Of a DNA stretch of 64,000 nucleotides, positions 17,678-28,800 are shown one piece after another. Every line of letters begins with the position of its first letter. Position 1 is the first letter of the stretch. Source of the stretch: Acidobacteriaceae bacterium. Lineage in GTDB: Bacteria; Acidobacteriota; Terriglobia; Terriglobales; Acidobacteriaceae. Location of the stretch: NCBI GenBank assembly GCA_030041435.1, contig JASHNW010000015.1, positions 1-64,000 of the forward strand. Reading direction: 5' to 3'. A program made the translations under genes and the position numbers. Under the pieces are notes generated by a model that had not been told where the DNA came from, ran no database searches, and was given only the letters and a program-made list of their open reading frames with translations.

Positions 17678-17706
17678 TTGACTGCGGCGCGACCGCGCCC
17701 TATCAT
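17678..17706 (+). promoter_or_regulatory. Sigma-70 promoter of the second Ser/Thr kinase gene
   Basis: TTGACT (17678-17683), a 17-base spacer and TATCAT (17701-17706), again followed by CAG. The predicted start near 17713 leaves a leader of about 17 bases with no ribosome binding site. The arrangement matches the promoter at 13407-13435. Confidence 0.65.
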
Positions 17707-17729
17707 CAGCCAACTCTGCTACCGGTTCG

Positions 17730-20402
17730 ATGATCGACTCGAACATATCCCACTACCGGATCGTGACCAGGCTGGGCGGCGGCGGGATGGGCGTGGTTTA
17801 CAAGGCCGAGGACCTGCGGCTGGGCCGATTTGTCGCGCTCAAATTCCTGCCTGACGATCTGGCGAAGGACAGTTCTGCGCTGGAGCGGTTTCGCCGCGAG
17901 GCGCGGGCTGCGTCGGCGCTGAACCACCCGAACATCTGCACCCTGTACGACATTGGCGAGGAAGACGGCCGCGTCTTCATGGCGATGGAGTTTCTGGATG
18001 GCAGGACGCTCACGCACCAGATCGCGGGGCACGCGCTCGCCACAGACGAAGTGCTGAGTCTGGGAGTCGAGATCGCCGACGCGCTCGACGCGGCGCACAG
18101 CCAGGGCATCGTGCACCGGGACATCAAGCCGGCGAACATTTTTATTACGCAGCGCGGACACGCGAAGATTCTGGATTTCGGGCTGGCGAAGGTGGCCGCG
18201 CCGGCCGCGAGAATCGATGCCGCCACCATGAGCGTGGACACCCCGCCTGAGCACCTCACCAGCCCCGGTTCGATGCTGGGCACCGTGGCGTATATGTCGC
18301 CCGAGCAGGTGCGGTCGCAGGACCTGGACGTCCGGACGGATTTGTTCTCGTTCGGCTCGGTGCTGTACGAGATGGCCACCGGGCGGATGGCTTTCGACGG
18401 CGGCAGCTCCGGCGAGATTTGCGGGGCCATCCTGCACCGGGAGCCGGATCTGCCCTCGCAGGTAAACCGCGCGCTGCCATCGGGGCTGGAAGGGGTAATA
18501 CGGAAAGCGCTCGAGAAGGACCGGAACCTGCGCTATCAGCACGCGTCGGAGATGCGCGCAGACCTGCAGCGGCTGAAGCGTGACACGGAATCGAACAGCG
18601 CGGTGCGCGTCGCCGTCAACCCTCCAGCGGCGCAGAAGGGGAGGATCTGGCTGGCTGCCCGGCCCGGTCCCACTGTACTGATCCTTGCGAGCCTGGCGCT
18701 CGTCCTGATTGGGATCGGCGTTTATGCCTGGCTGGGGCGAAAAAAACCTTTCAGCCCCTTCCAGTCGATGAACATCGAGCGCCTCACCACCGGCGGCATC
18801 GCCCGCTGGGTCGCCATCTCGCCGGATGGCAACTATGTCGCTTACGTTACCGATAACGTGGGGAAGCAGAGCCTTTGGGTGCGACAGACCGTCACTCGCA
18901 GCGATATCCAGATTATTTCCCCGAGCGAGGAGCATTATGGCGGGCTCACCTTCTCGCCGGACGGGAACTACGTTTTCTATGTCGGAAGAGCGACTGCCTG
19001 GGGGCCGGGTACGTTGTATCAAATTCCTACTTTGGGCGGTGCGTCACGCAAGCTGGCAGATCACGTCGCGTCTCCGGTGGCGTTCTCTCCGGATGGCAGG
19101 CGCCTGGCCTTCGTAAGAGACAAACCCGGGTCGGAGACTGCTTTGATGGTGATGGAAGCCGATGGCAGTGGCGAGCAGCAACTCTCCGCACGGAGAATTC
19201 CCGATCCGTTCAGTGAAGCAGGCATGTCCTGGTCCCACGACGGCAAGCGCATCGCCATCGGGGCGTATTCCGGCGGTGAATGCTACGTGATGACCGTTCA
19301 GACAGCAGACGGATCTGTGAAGCGCGTCGGCTCTCAGGGATGGCGTCACGTCCTGAGGGTGGCCTGGCTGGCGGATTCGAGCGGGTTAGTTCTCGGGGCT
19401 CAGGATTCGGCGAACGGGCCGCTTCAGCTGTGGGAACTTTCCTACCCCGACGGCCGGGCGCGAAGAGTCACCAACGATTTGAACGATTACGTGGACCTGG
19501 ATATGACAGCAGATTCGCGCGCGCTGGTGACGGTTCTGCGCGAGGTCCGCTCCAACCTCTGGATTGCTCCCGCGGGTACGCCCGGTCAGGCCGCTCAGAT
19601 CGGTTTTGGCGTGGCCACCCAGGACGGCCTGTTCGGTCTCACATGGACGCCGGAGGGGCGTCTTGCTTATGCCTCGCTGGCGAGCGGCCGCCGCGAGCTT
19701 TGGGTTATGGACGCCGACGGCGCTCACCCGCGGCAGCTGACCTCTGCTGCCGACCTCCAGTTTTTTTCTTCGCCTTCATCCTGCCCCGATGGCAGCATCC
19801 TGTACGGGTCCGGCGTGTACGGCGCAGCCGACATCTGGCGGATCGATTCAGATGGCGGTAACCGGAGACAGTTGACGCACGAAGGCACCAATGGTGTCCC
19901 TTCCTGTTCGCCGGACGGGAAATGGGCGGTTTTCAACTCTTCGCGCGGCAGCGATTACTCGCTGTGGAGAGTTCCCGTTCAGGGTGGCGCCTCCGAGCAA
20001 CTCACCAGTTTCCCTTCAGCGTTTCCCTCCGTTTCGCCCGACGGCAAGTGGATTGCCTTCGAAGACGAGCGGCTTTCTCAGTCCCAGCGGTTCGGCGTGA
20101 TTCCCTTCGCAGGCGGTCAGCCGGTTCGGTCCTTCGACTATTTGCCCTCTGGCGCGGTCGGCTACCCCATCATCCAATGGACCCGGGACAGCCGTAACCT
20201 CACCTACATTCAGGACAGGCAGGGTGTCTCCAATATCTGGTCGCAGCCGCTCGATGGCGGCTCACCCAGACAACTCACCGATTTTCCCGCCGGCGTTATC
20301 TACAATTTTGCGTGGTCCCAGGATGGCCGACGACTCGCTCTCGCGCGTGGCTCTCAGACGAACGACGTAGTCCTCATCCGCAGCGTCGTCACCAGTCAGT
20401 AG
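17730..20402 (+). CDS. Membrane Ser/Thr protein kinase with beta-propeller sensor region
   Basis: This 890-residue protein has a kinase domain (about 8-270) nearly identical in layout to that of the gene at 13463: Lys38, [10 protein letters not shown] Asp131 and DFGLAK Asp149, all intact. A single membrane helix near 312-333 (TVLILASLALVLIGIGVYAW) is followed by about 540 residues of TolB/PD40 beta-propeller blades marked by repeated SPDG motifs (ISPDGNYV, FSPDGNYV, FSPDGRRL, CSPDGKW, VSPDGKW). The propeller probably senses a ligand or envelope component. The kinase half is a recent-looking paralogue of the other locus, while the sensor half is different. Confidence 0.9.
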   Translation: MIDSNISHYRIVTRLGGGGMGVVYKAEDLRLGRFVALKFLPDDLAKDSSALERFRREARAASALNHPNICTLYDIGEEDGRVFMAMEFLDGRTLTHQIAGHALATDEVLSLGVEIADALDAAHSQGIVHRDIKPANIFITQRGHAKILDFGLAKVAAPAARIDAATMSVDTPPEHLTSPGSMLGTVAYMSPEQVRSQDLDVRTDLFSFGSVLYEMATGRMAFDGGSSGEICGAILHREPDLPSQVNRALPSGLEGVIRKALEKDRNLRYQHASEMRADLQRLKRDTESNSAVRVAVNPPAAQKGRIWLAARPGPTVLILASLALVLIGIGVYAWLGRKKPFSPFQSMNIERLTTGGIARWVAISPDGNYVAYVTDNVGKQSLWVRQTVTRSDIQIISPSEEHYGGLTFSPDGNYVFYVGRATAWGPGTLYQIPTLGGASRKLADHVASPVAFSPDGRRLAFVRDKPGSETALMVMEADGSGEQQLSARRIPDPFSEAGMSWSHDGKRIAIGAYSGGECYVMTVQTADGSVKRVGSQGWRHVLRVAWLADSSGLVLGAQDSANGPLQLWELSYPDGRARRVTNDLNDYVDLDMTADSRALVTVLREVRSNLWIAPAGTPGQAAQIGFGVATQDGLFGLTWTPEGRLAYASLASGRRELWVMDADGAHPRQLTSAADLQFFSSPSSCPDGSILYGSGVYGAADIWRIDSDGGNRRQLTHEGTNGVPSCSPDGKWAVFNSSRGSDYSLWRVPVQGGASEQLTSFPSAFPSVSPDGKWIAFEDERLSQSQRFGVIPFAGGQPVRSFDYLPSGAVGYPIIQWTRDSRNLTYIQDRQGVSNIWSQPLDGGSPRQLTDFPAGVIYNFAWSQDGRRLALARGSQTNDVVLIRSVVTSQ

Positions 20403-20561
20403 AGTGGCGCGGTGCCCGGCGAAGCCGATGCGGTCAGCGAAGAGCTGTAAGCAGAAAACGGTAAGCAGGAAGGCTCTGAGCGTAGAACTACAAACGAAAA
20501 GCAGGTATCGGGAACCGGCACGGGGCGAGCTTCGTATCGCTCAGGAGAGGTTCGCGTTCCC

Positions 20562-23117
20562 ATGCAAACCCTTCGCCAGGACATCGCCTATGCCCTGCGA
20601 CAGATGCGCCTGTCGCCTGTGTTCACGCTGACGGCCATGCTGACGCTCGCGCTTGGGATTGGCGCGACAACGGCTATCTTCTCGCTGATCGACACGGTGA
20701 TGCTGAAGTCGCTGCCGGTGGCCGATCCGGCGAGCCTGTATCGCATTGGCGACGGCGGGGACTGCTGCGTGGAGGGATCGACGCAGGGCAACTGGGGGAT
20801 GTTCTCGTACCCGTTCTACCAGGTAATGCGGAAGAACGCGCCGGAGTTCGCGCAACTGGCGGCGTTCCAGGCGGGACGCTGGCCGATCAGCGTGCGGCGC
20901 GGCGAGGCGGACCGTATGGCCAGGCCGCTGACCGAGGAATATGTCAGCGGCAATTATTTCTCGACCTTCGGACTGGGCGCGTTTGCGGGGCGCACGCTGA
21001 GGCCGGCCGACGATCAGGCGTCAGCCCCGCCGGCGGCCATGCTGAGCTATCGGACCTGGCAGCAGCAGTACGGATCGGACCCGAGCGTCGTGGGTTCGAC
21101 CTTCATCCTGAATGGGCATCCGTTCACGATTGTGGGCATTACGCCTCCGGGGTTTTTCGGCGAGACGCTCCGCAGCGATCCGCCGGATGTGTGGATTCCC
21201 CTGAACCAGGAGCCGATGCTGGCCGGGAGCAACTCAATCCTGCCTCATTTTGAGGCGTGGCTGCGGGTGATCGGGCGCGTGAAGCCGGGAGCCAGCGTGA
21301 GCGCAGTTCCGGCGCGGATGACGACACTGCTGCGGCAATGGCTGGTGAATGACAGCGGCATGCCGGCGGAGTGGATGGGCGACATCAAGGCATCGCTGCC
21401 GAAGCAGCAGATTCATGTGGTGCCGGGGGGGACGGGCGTGGGCGAGATGAAGGCCGACTACGCAGACAGCCTGCACATCCTGCTGGCGGTGTGCTCGCTG
21501 GTGCTGCTGATTGCCTGCGCGAACATCGCGAACCTGCTGCTGGCGCGAGGTGCATCGCGGCGCACGCAGACGTCGGTGCGGCTGGCGCTGGGCGCGTCGC
21601 GAATGCGGCTGATGCGACAATCGCTGACGGAGAGCGTGGTGCTGAGCGTGATGGGCGGCGTTGCGGGACTGGCGGTGGCCTATTTGGGCGTGAAGGCGAT
21701 TGTGGCGCTGGCGTTCCACGGAGCCAGGTACGTGCCCGTCGACGCCGCGCCGTCATTGGCGGTGCTGGCCTTTGCGTTCGCGTTGTCGCTGGTAACGGGC
21801 GCGTTGTTCGGGATTGCGCCCGCGTGGCTGGCCACGCACGCCGACCCGGCGGAAGCGCTGCGAGGCGCAAACCGGAGCACGCGCGACCGCGCGTCGTGGT
21901 CGCAGAAATCGCTGGTCGTCGTGCAGGCCGCGCTCTCGGTCGTGCTGCTGACCGGCGCCGGGCTGCTGACGCGCAGCCTGACCAACCTGCAGCACCAGGA
22001 TTTCGGCTACGAAACCGACCATCGCGTGACGCTGAGCCTGGGCGCGCCGTGGGCGACGTATTCGACGGCTCAGATCGACGCCATGTATCGCGAGCTGGAG
22101 CAGCGGCTGGGTGCGATTCCGGGGGTGGAACGCGCGGTGCTGGCGCACTACACACCGCTCACCGATAACTGGGGCGAGCTCGTGATCCGCCAGGGCCACG
22201 GAATGCCGGACACGAATGGGCCGGTAGGAACATCGTGGGACCACGTAAGCGCCGGCTATCTGGAGACGCTCGGCGAGAAGATCGTGCGCGGGCGCTCGCT
22301 CACCGAAGACGACACGAACGCGACGCAGAAAGTGGCCGTGGTGGACGAGGCGTTTGTGAAGCGGTTCTTCAAGCCCGGCGAAGATCCGATCGGGCAGTAC
22401 TTCGGCCTCGATCTGCCGCGCTACAGCAGCACGTACGAGATTGTCGGCGTGGTGCACAACGCGAAGTACAACGATCCGGCGAATACGGATCCGCCGCGGC
22501 CGATGTTTTTTGCGCCGCTTGCGCAGCGCATCCACTACGACAACCCGATGATGCAGCAACTGGACAACGAGACGCACCAGATCGAGGGGGCCGTGCTCGA
22601 ACTGCACGGCAGCATGGAGGGTTTGGAGCCGCAGGTGCGCCGCGTGCTGAGCGACGTGGATCCCAACCTGACGCTCCTGAGCGTGCAGACACTCGAGGAG
22701 CAGGTGGACCTGAGCTTCGATCAGCAGCGCGTCGTGGCGCAGATGACGGGACTGTTCGGGATACTCGCGCTGATTCTGGCCGCCGTCGGCCTGTATGGGG
22801 TAACCGCGTACGGCGTGGAGCGGCGCACCAGCGAGATCGGCGTGCGCATGGCGCTGGGAGCCGATCGCGCCAGCGTCATCGGGCTGGTGCTGCGGGGAGC
22901 GTTCCTGCAGATTCTCATCGGTCTGGGCGTCGGTATCCCCGCCTCCATCGGCTGCGCGCATCTCATCCGGACGCAACTGTACCAGGTGAAGGGATGGGAC
23001 CCGATCGTGCTGGTTGGTTCCGTCGTGACGCTGGGCGTGTGCGCGCTGATCGCCAGCATGATCCCTGCGCAGCGCGCCGCCTCCATCAACCCCGTGCAGG
23101 CCCTGCGCACGGAGTGA
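20562..23117 (+). CDS. ADOP-type ABC transporter permease (MacB-like)
   Basis: This 851-residue protein consists of two MacB-like halves. It begins MQTLRQDIAYALRQMRLSPV, then a first membrane helix (FTLTAMLTLALGIGATTAIF), an extracytoplasmic MacB periplasmic core, and a FtsX-like cluster (SLVLLIACANIANLLLARGA). The layout repeats and ends RAASINPVQALRTE, the classic C-terminus of this family. These duplicated permeases of Acidobacteria occur without an adjacent ATPase gene, as here. Export of peptides or lipid-linked compounds is plausible but not shown. The ribosome binding site AGGAGAGG is 11 bases upstream. It lacks the N-terminal prefix domain found in the permease at 35350. Confidence 0.9.
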   Translation: MQTLRQDIAYALRQMRLSPVFTLTAMLTLALGIGATTAIFSLIDTVMLKSLPVADPASLYRIGDGGDCCVEGSTQGNWGMFSYPFYQVMRKNAPEFAQLAAFQAGRWPISVRRGEADRMARPLTEEYVSGNYFSTFGLGAFAGRTLRPADDQASAPPAAMLSYRTWQQQYGSDPSVVGSTFILNGHPFTIVGITPPGFFGETLRSDPPDVWIPLNQEPMLAGSNSILPHFEAWLRVIGRVKPGASVSAVPARMTTLLRQWLVNDSGMPAEWMGDIKASLPKQQIHVVPGGTGVGEMKADYADSLHILLAVCSLVLLIACANIANLLLARGASRRTQTSVRLALGASRMRLMRQSLTESVVLSVMGGVAGLAVAYLGVKAIVALAFHGARYVPVDAAPSLAVLAFAFALSLVTGALFGIAPAWLATHADPAEALRGANRSTRDRASWSQKSLVVVQAALSVVLLTGAGLLTRSLTNLQHQDFGYETDHRVTLSLGAPWATYSTAQIDAMYRELEQRLGAIPGVERAVLAHYTPLTDNWGELVIRQGHGMPDTNGPVGTSWDHVSAGYLETLGEKIVRGRSLTEDDTNATQKVAVVDEAFVKRFFKPGEDPIGQYFGLDLPRYSSTYEIVGVVHNAKYNDPANTDPPRPMFFAPLAQRIHYDNPMMQQLDNETHQIEGAVLELHGSMEGLEPQVRRVLSDVDPNLTLLSVQTLEEQVDLSFDQQRVVAQMTGLFGILALILAAVGLYGVTAYGVERRTSEIGVRMALGADRASVIGLVLRGAFLQILIGLGVGIPASIGCAHLIRTQLYQVKGWDPIVLVGSVVTLGVCALIASMIPAQRAASINPVQALRTE

Positions 23118-23368
23118 AAAGCCAGTGAGGGGGCGGTCGGCGACGAGCCCTGGAGCGCTCTGCGCAGGAAGGAACCGTTCGAGCGCAAATCGCAGAATAC
23201 GCCAGGTGTTCGGATTCGGACACGTGTGATCGGTTGCGGACGAGCTGTGGACAGGTCTCCCTTCCGGCGATGGGCTTAAGTTCTGACTCATGAAGCGAGA
23301 CATCGCGCCGGGAAGTGGCCGATAACGTGTATCCATAAGCTCCTCACTTTTGTGTCCGGAGGACTGAG

Positions 23369-25807
23369 ATGGAAACGGTGCTTCAGGATGTGCGGTATGC
23401 GGTGCGGCAGCTGCGGAAGTCGCCGGGATTTGCCCTGATTGCGGTGCTGACGCTGGCGCTGGGGGTGGGCGCGGCGACGGCCATCTTCAGCGTGGTGGAT
23501 GCGGTGCTGCTGCAGCCGCTGCCCTACAGCCAGCCGGACCGGATCTACGCGCCGGTGACGCTGGCGAAGGAAGGCTATACGCAGCCCTTCTCGTGGCAGA
23601 GCTTCGAGGACACGCGCGCGCAGAATCATGTTTTCGCGGCGCTGTCGGGAGAATCGGACTACACCAGCGCGAACCTGGAGACGCCGTCGGGGCCGGTGGC
23701 GCTCAAGTGGGTGCAGGGGTCGGACGATTTCTTCGACGTCTTCGGCGTGGCGCCGCTGCTGGGGCGGACCTACCGGCCGGGCGAAGACGAGGCGGGCAGG
23801 AACAACGTCGCCGTGCTGAGCTACGAGGTGTGGCAGACGAACTTCGGCGGGCGGGCGGACGTGGTGGGCAGCGCAATCGAGCTGAACGGCCAGCCATACA
23901 CCTGCATCGGCGTCATGCCGGCGGGCTTCCGCTATCCGCTGAGCGCGGAACACGCGATCTATACGCCGCTGCATCCGGATCCGATCCTGATGAAAACCCG
24001 CGGCGACCACTGGCTGCGCACGGTGGGGCGCCTGAAGGCGGGAGTGACGCGGCAGCAGGCGGAAGCCGATATGAACGCGGTGCTGGCGAACCTGGGGCGG
24101 GCGTATCCCAGCACCGACGCGGGCCGCAGACTGCAGATGGTGAGCCTCGCAGACAACGTGAACGGGCAGACCAACGGTCCGCTGGCGGATTTGTCGCTGG
24201 CGGTGCTGGCGCTGCTGCTGATCGGGTGCGTGAATGTGGCCGGGCTGCTGCTGGCCCGGGGCGTGAAGCGCGAGCGCGAAATGGCGCTGCGTGCTGCCGT
24301 GGGTGCGAGCCGGCAGCGGCTGGTGCGGCAGGTTCTGACGGAAAGCCTGCTGCTGGCGGCGATGGGCGCGGCGGGCGGCGTGGGACTGGCATCGCTGCTG
24401 CTCGAGGCGATGCGGACCTTCCTGGTGCATGCGCTGGCGCGGGGCACCGAAGTGCAGATGGACGGGACGGTGCTGGCGGCGGCGCTGGGGCTGAGCGCGG
24501 CCACCAGCGTGGCGGCGTCGCTGTTTCCGGCCATGCGGCTTTCCGGGACGGACCCGAACCAGGCGCTGCGCAGCGGCGGCTCAGCGGGCACGGCGCGGAG
24601 GCATCACCGGCTGCGGTCGGTATTCATCGTGAGCCAGGTGGCGCTGTCGCTGGTGCTGCTGGTGGTGGCCGGGGTGCTGCTGCGCGCGGTTTCGGGTTTC
24701 CGGAACGAGGATCTGGGCTTCGACGCCCGGCACATTCTGGCGGCGGAGATCGACTTGTCGCCGGGGACGTATGCGAATCGCGATTCGTGGACCGCCTTCT
24801 ACCAGCCGATGCTGGAGCGGGTGAACCACCTGCCGGGCGTGGTGGCCGCCGGAGTGAATGACCTGGTGCCGATCGCGAACTGGGGCTCGAACAGCGAAGT
24901 GCACGTGACCGGACAGCCGCCGGCTCCGCCGCATACCGAAACGCTGGCGGAAATCCGCTTCGTGTCGCCGGGGTACTTCGACGCGATGGGGATTCGGCTG
25001 CTGCGCGGGCGGGAACTCTCGGAGTCGATCGATCTTTCCACGAACAAGTTCGGAACGATGGTGGTGAATCAGGCGTTCGTGAAGAAATTCATGCCGAACG
25101 TGGCGGACCCGGCGGGCCAGCATCTGGACGACAACGACAAGCCGGCGGAGAGGACGGAGATCGTGGGTGAGGTGACCAACATCCGGCAGAGCCTGTTCGA
25201 TCCGCCGATGGCGGAGATGGATTACCTGGCCACGGAAGTGCCGCCGGAGCAGCGGACCGGCATGCTGATGTCGCTGAACCTGCTGGTGCGCACGAAGGGC
25301 GATCCGAAAGCGGTGATTCCGGAGCTGCGCGAGGTGTTCCACCAGATCGATCCGACGCTGCCCTTCCGCATGCCCTTGACGATGGATGAGATCGTGAGCG
25401 AACAGCTGACGATGCAGCGCATGGAGAGCTGGCTGTTCGGCATCTTCGCGGCGCTGGCGGTGCTGCTGGCGGTGGTGGGTTTGTATGGGCTCATCAGTCA
25501 CGAAGTGGAGATGGGGACGCGGGATATCGGCGTGCGCATGGCTCTGGGAGCAACACGCGGCAGCGTGTTTCAGATGGTGCTGCGGCGCGTGTCGTTGCTG
25601 CTGGCGGTGGGCATTGCGGTGGGCCTGGTGCTGACGCTGGCGGCGAAAAAGCTGATTGCATCGGTGGTGGCTTTTCAGATTGCCCACCAGGCAGGGCTGC
25701 TGGCGCTGCTGGCGCTGACTATGGCCGTGGCGGGACTGCTGGCGGCCGCGATCCCGATGCGGCGTGCGGCTTCGATCGAGCCGATGCAGGCATTGAGGAC
25801 GGAGTAA
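23369..25807 (+). CDS. ADOP-type ABC transporter permease (MacB-like), second copy
   Basis: An 812-residue paralogue of the preceding gene. It begins METVLQDVRYAVRQLRKSPG, with ALIAVLTLALGVGAATAIFS as the first helix, FtsX-like helical clusters in each half (for example ALLLIGCVNVAGLLLARGVK) and the terminal RAASIEPMQALRTE. A GGAGGA ribosome binding site precedes the ATG. No ATPase gene is nearby. It is separated from the first copy by 251 bases, so it may have its own promoter. A strong hairpin terminator follows. Confidence 0.9.
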   Translation: METVLQDVRYAVRQLRKSPGFALIAVLTLALGVGAATAIFSVVDAVLLQPLPYSQPDRIYAPVTLAKEGYTQPFSWQSFEDTRAQNHVFAALSGESDYTSANLETPSGPVALKWVQGSDDFFDVFGVAPLLGRTYRPGEDEAGRNNVAVLSYEVWQTNFGGRADVVGSAIELNGQPYTCIGVMPAGFRYPLSAEHAIYTPLHPDPILMKTRGDHWLRTVGRLKAGVTRQQAEADMNAVLANLGRAYPSTDAGRRLQMVSLADNVNGQTNGPLADLSLAVLALLLIGCVNVAGLLLARGVKREREMALRAAVGASRQRLVRQVLTESLLLAAMGAAGGVGLASLLLEAMRTFLVHALARGTEVQMDGTVLAAALGLSAATSVAASLFPAMRLSGTDPNQALRSGGSAGTARRHHRLRSVFIVSQVALSLVLLVVAGVLLRAVSGFRNEDLGFDARHILAAEIDLSPGTYANRDSWTAFYQPMLERVNHLPGVVAAGVNDLVPIANWGSNSEVHVTGQPPAPPHTETLAEIRFVSPGYFDAMGIRLLRGRELSESIDLSTNKFGTMVVNQAFVKKFMPNVADPAGQHLDDNDKPAERTEIVGEVTNIRQSLFDPPMAEMDYLATEVPPEQRTGMLMSLNLLVRTKGDPKAVIPELREVFHQIDPTLPFRMPLTMDEIVSEQLTMQRMESWLFGIFAALAVLLAVVGLYGLISHEVEMGTRDIGVRMALGATRGSVFQMVLRRVSLLLAVGIAVGLVLTLAAKKLIASVVAFQIAHQAGLLALLALTMAVAGLLAAAIPMRRAASIEPMQALRTE

Positions 25808-25841
25808 GGCGGCGAAGCAGACGGCAGTGAAGCAACAGAGA

Positions 25842-25869
25842 AAAGGCCGGAGCCAGAGCTCCGGCCTTT
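25842..25869. terminator. Bidirectional intrinsic terminator
   Basis: A perfect 12-base stem AAAGGCCGGAGC / GCTCCGGCCTTT with a four-base loop, flanked by A and T runs. It separates the rightward permease gene from the leftward TonB-receptor gene and can serve both. Confidence 0.8.
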
Positions 25870-25890
25870 GTGCCGATGGGTGGAAAGTGC

Positions 25891-28800
25891 TTAGAAGTCG
25901 AGCCGCAGGCCGAACTGCATGCGGCGATAGGTGCTGAGGGTTGCTCGGTAGGCGCCCAGACCGGGCTCAGTCAACTGCGGGTCGAGCCCGGCGGGACTGA
26001 CGTCGAAGCGGTTGGAGTTGGTGATGTTGTACGCCTCGGCGGAGAACTTGAGGTTCATCAGCTCGGCGATGTTCCAGTTCTTGGTCAGCGAGCTGTCGAT
26101 GTCAAAGTAGCCGTCGCCGCGGAAGAAGTTTCGCTCCCCGGCCTCGCCGGCGTAGGGATAGCGGATGGGGCCGACGCCGGTGAAGACGCCGTTGTTGATG
26201 GCGTTTACGGTGGCCTGATTCATCACGAAGGGCGCCCCGTTAATGAAGGTTTTCTTCAATGAGATGGGCTGGGTCTCAATGCCCCAGCCGGGATTTTCGT
26301 AATTGGTCGGGTAGCCCTGGGACAGCATGCTGAACGGCAGTCCGCTGGTGGCGCGTGCCAGCCCAGCCCACTGCCATCCGCCGACGAAGGCATCGGCAAA
26401 GCGGTTTTCCCCGCCCCACACGGAGCGGCCGCGCCCCACGGGCAGGGCGTAGACCCAGTCGGTGGTGAACAGGCTGTGGGTGTCGAAGTCGGAGACCGCC
26501 TTGTTGAGTTTGGGGTTCCAGGTGTTCTGGATGCCGAAGTCGACGTAACCGTCGTCTCCGTTGGTGAAGACGTCGCCGCGCTCGGTTTCCGATTCGAGAT
26601 CGAGCGATTTGGAGAAGGTGTAGCCGAAGTCCAGCGTCAGTCCGTGGTAGGGCGGATGGCGGAGGGTGAACTGCAGCGCGTTGTAGGAGCTGTTGCCGAT
26701 CGTGGACAGGGCGTAGAGCGAGGAGAACTGATCGGTCCAGAAGGTGGACTGCGTAGCGCTGCCGTAGCCATAGACCACGGGGAAGGCGTCCAGGATCGCG
26801 AGGCCCAAAGTCTCGCCGCCGTAATAGCGGGTGGGCGCCCAGGCATCGTTAAAGATGGCCTGCGTGGCGCTCTCGCCGGCGTAATCCGTGTTCTTCCAGG
26901 TGGGAAACACATCCTCGAAATAAGGAATGGCGGGCACGTTGTTGTTCACCTTCTGCCCGGCGCTGTTGAAGGGGGCGGCATCGACTGCTTTCGAAAGGAC
27001 TCTGGCCGCGCTGAAGTAGTCGCCGCCGCCCTTGGGATCCACGTAATCCACCGGCTCAGCCAGATCGATCTGCTGCAGCAGATGACGGCCGAGGCGGCCG
27101 ACGTAGGCCTGCTCAAAGACAAAACCTCCGGGGAACTGGTGTTGGAAGGAGAGGTTGAATTCCTCGGAGTAGGGGGTCTTCATGACGTTGTCGATGCCCC
27201 AGTAAATCTGGAAGCCATCCGGAGGCGGGGTGTAAGGGAAGGTCGTGGTCGGGGTGGATGCAGGCAGAGGAATATCGGGGAGGTTGTGCACCCCGGTGAA
27301 GCGCGGCGCGTTCTCGAAGCCCAGGACATCCGGGGGGTCGGTAATGGCGGTGGCCAGCCCGGCGGAGCCGTACTCGTCATAGTCGTTGACGAGCGCCTCG
27401 CCGAAGTGATCGTAGAAGATACCGAAGCTGGCGCGGAAGGAGCTGTTCGGGTCGGGGGCCCAGGCCACGCCGACGCGCGGCGCGAAGTTGTCTTTCTGCT
27501 TGGGCCAGTAGCCGGGCCGGCCGTTGGCTTTGCCGGAGGGCGCAAGCGTCAGGGCCGGCTCGTAAATCTGGCTGTGCAGCGCCGCGGTCTCGCGCTTCCT
27601 GAACCAGGTGTCCATATTGATGGTGGGCGAAATCTGCTGGCCGTTGGTCTCATACGGCGTCTGCAAATTGGTGTAACGGACGCCGAGGATCACGTTCAGA
27701 TTGCTGCGGGCGTGCCAGGTGTCCTGCACGAAGCCTTCGTACTCGTTGGCATGGTAGTTGCGGGTGACGAACGCGCCGTCGGGCAGCGCCGTGCCGGTGG
27801 TGGCGGAGGTGATCTTGTAGTTGTAAATGTTCGTCAGCTCGGGGATGACCCCCATGAGGTTGGCCCAGGAGTCCGCCCAGGAAGTGGTGTAGAAGCTGTT
27901 GGTAATGGGGGCATTGCCATTGGCCGGGCCGGGCGCCGGCAGATCGGCTTCGTTGGCGTAGAGCGGGTTGGTGGAGGCGGTGGCGAAGGAGTTCGAGTCG
28001 GTGCCGAAGTAGTTGGTGACGCCGCGCCAGTTGCCGCCGAGGGCGAAGGTGTGGTCGCCGCGCGTCCAGGTGAGCGTGTCGGTGATCTCGTTGACCGGGA
28101 CGTGCCGCAGGGTGCCGCAGTCGCAGATTTCAATGGGCTGCGTGATCCCGTAGAGGCCGACGAAATTGCTCTGTCCGGGGCCATTGATCTGGAAACCCTG
28201 GCGGATATATCCGTAGCGCAGGTCGTTGACAATCCGGCTGGCGGGCATCCACGTGTAGCCGGCCGCCAGACCCTTGGTATTGTCGTCGTAGAAACTGCCG
28301 GCTGGCTCCCCGGGGAGATTTTCCGCACCCGCCGTGGTGTCTTTCTGCAGGTTGCCGCGGACAAAGAACCGGTTTTTGCTGTTCATGCTGTAGTCGAGCT
28401 TGAGGATGCTGGTGTTGAGCGTGGCCGGCGCGGGCGAAGTAAAGAAGTAAGCGCCGGTGTTAATGCCGTCGCCGAGGATTGGGGGCCCGCTGATGGGCGC
28501 TACCTTCGGTATGTTCGCGTAGTAGGCGAGAACGGCGGCGTTGGCGCCTGGCCCGTTGGGACAAACCGGCTGGCCGTTGAAGGTGTTGGTCGTGCAGGGC
28601 ATATCGAGCTTCGCCACGTCCTGCGCGGAAAGAAGATCCGTATTGCCGTTGGTGTCCGGATACTGTAATTCGCCGGCCATGAACGTGGTGGTGGGCAAAG
28701 TGGCTCCGACCACCTGATGGGTGCCGACGCGCTGGCCTTCATAGTTGCCGAAATAGAAGAGTTTGTCTTTTTTGATGGGCCCGCCGAAGGCGCCGCCAAA

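Noticed and set aside
26476-28668. 730-codon rightward frame opposite the TonB receptor
   Set aside because: Gly/Val/Glu-rich shadow sequence without a signal peptide, motif or ribosome binding site; the receptor is certain.
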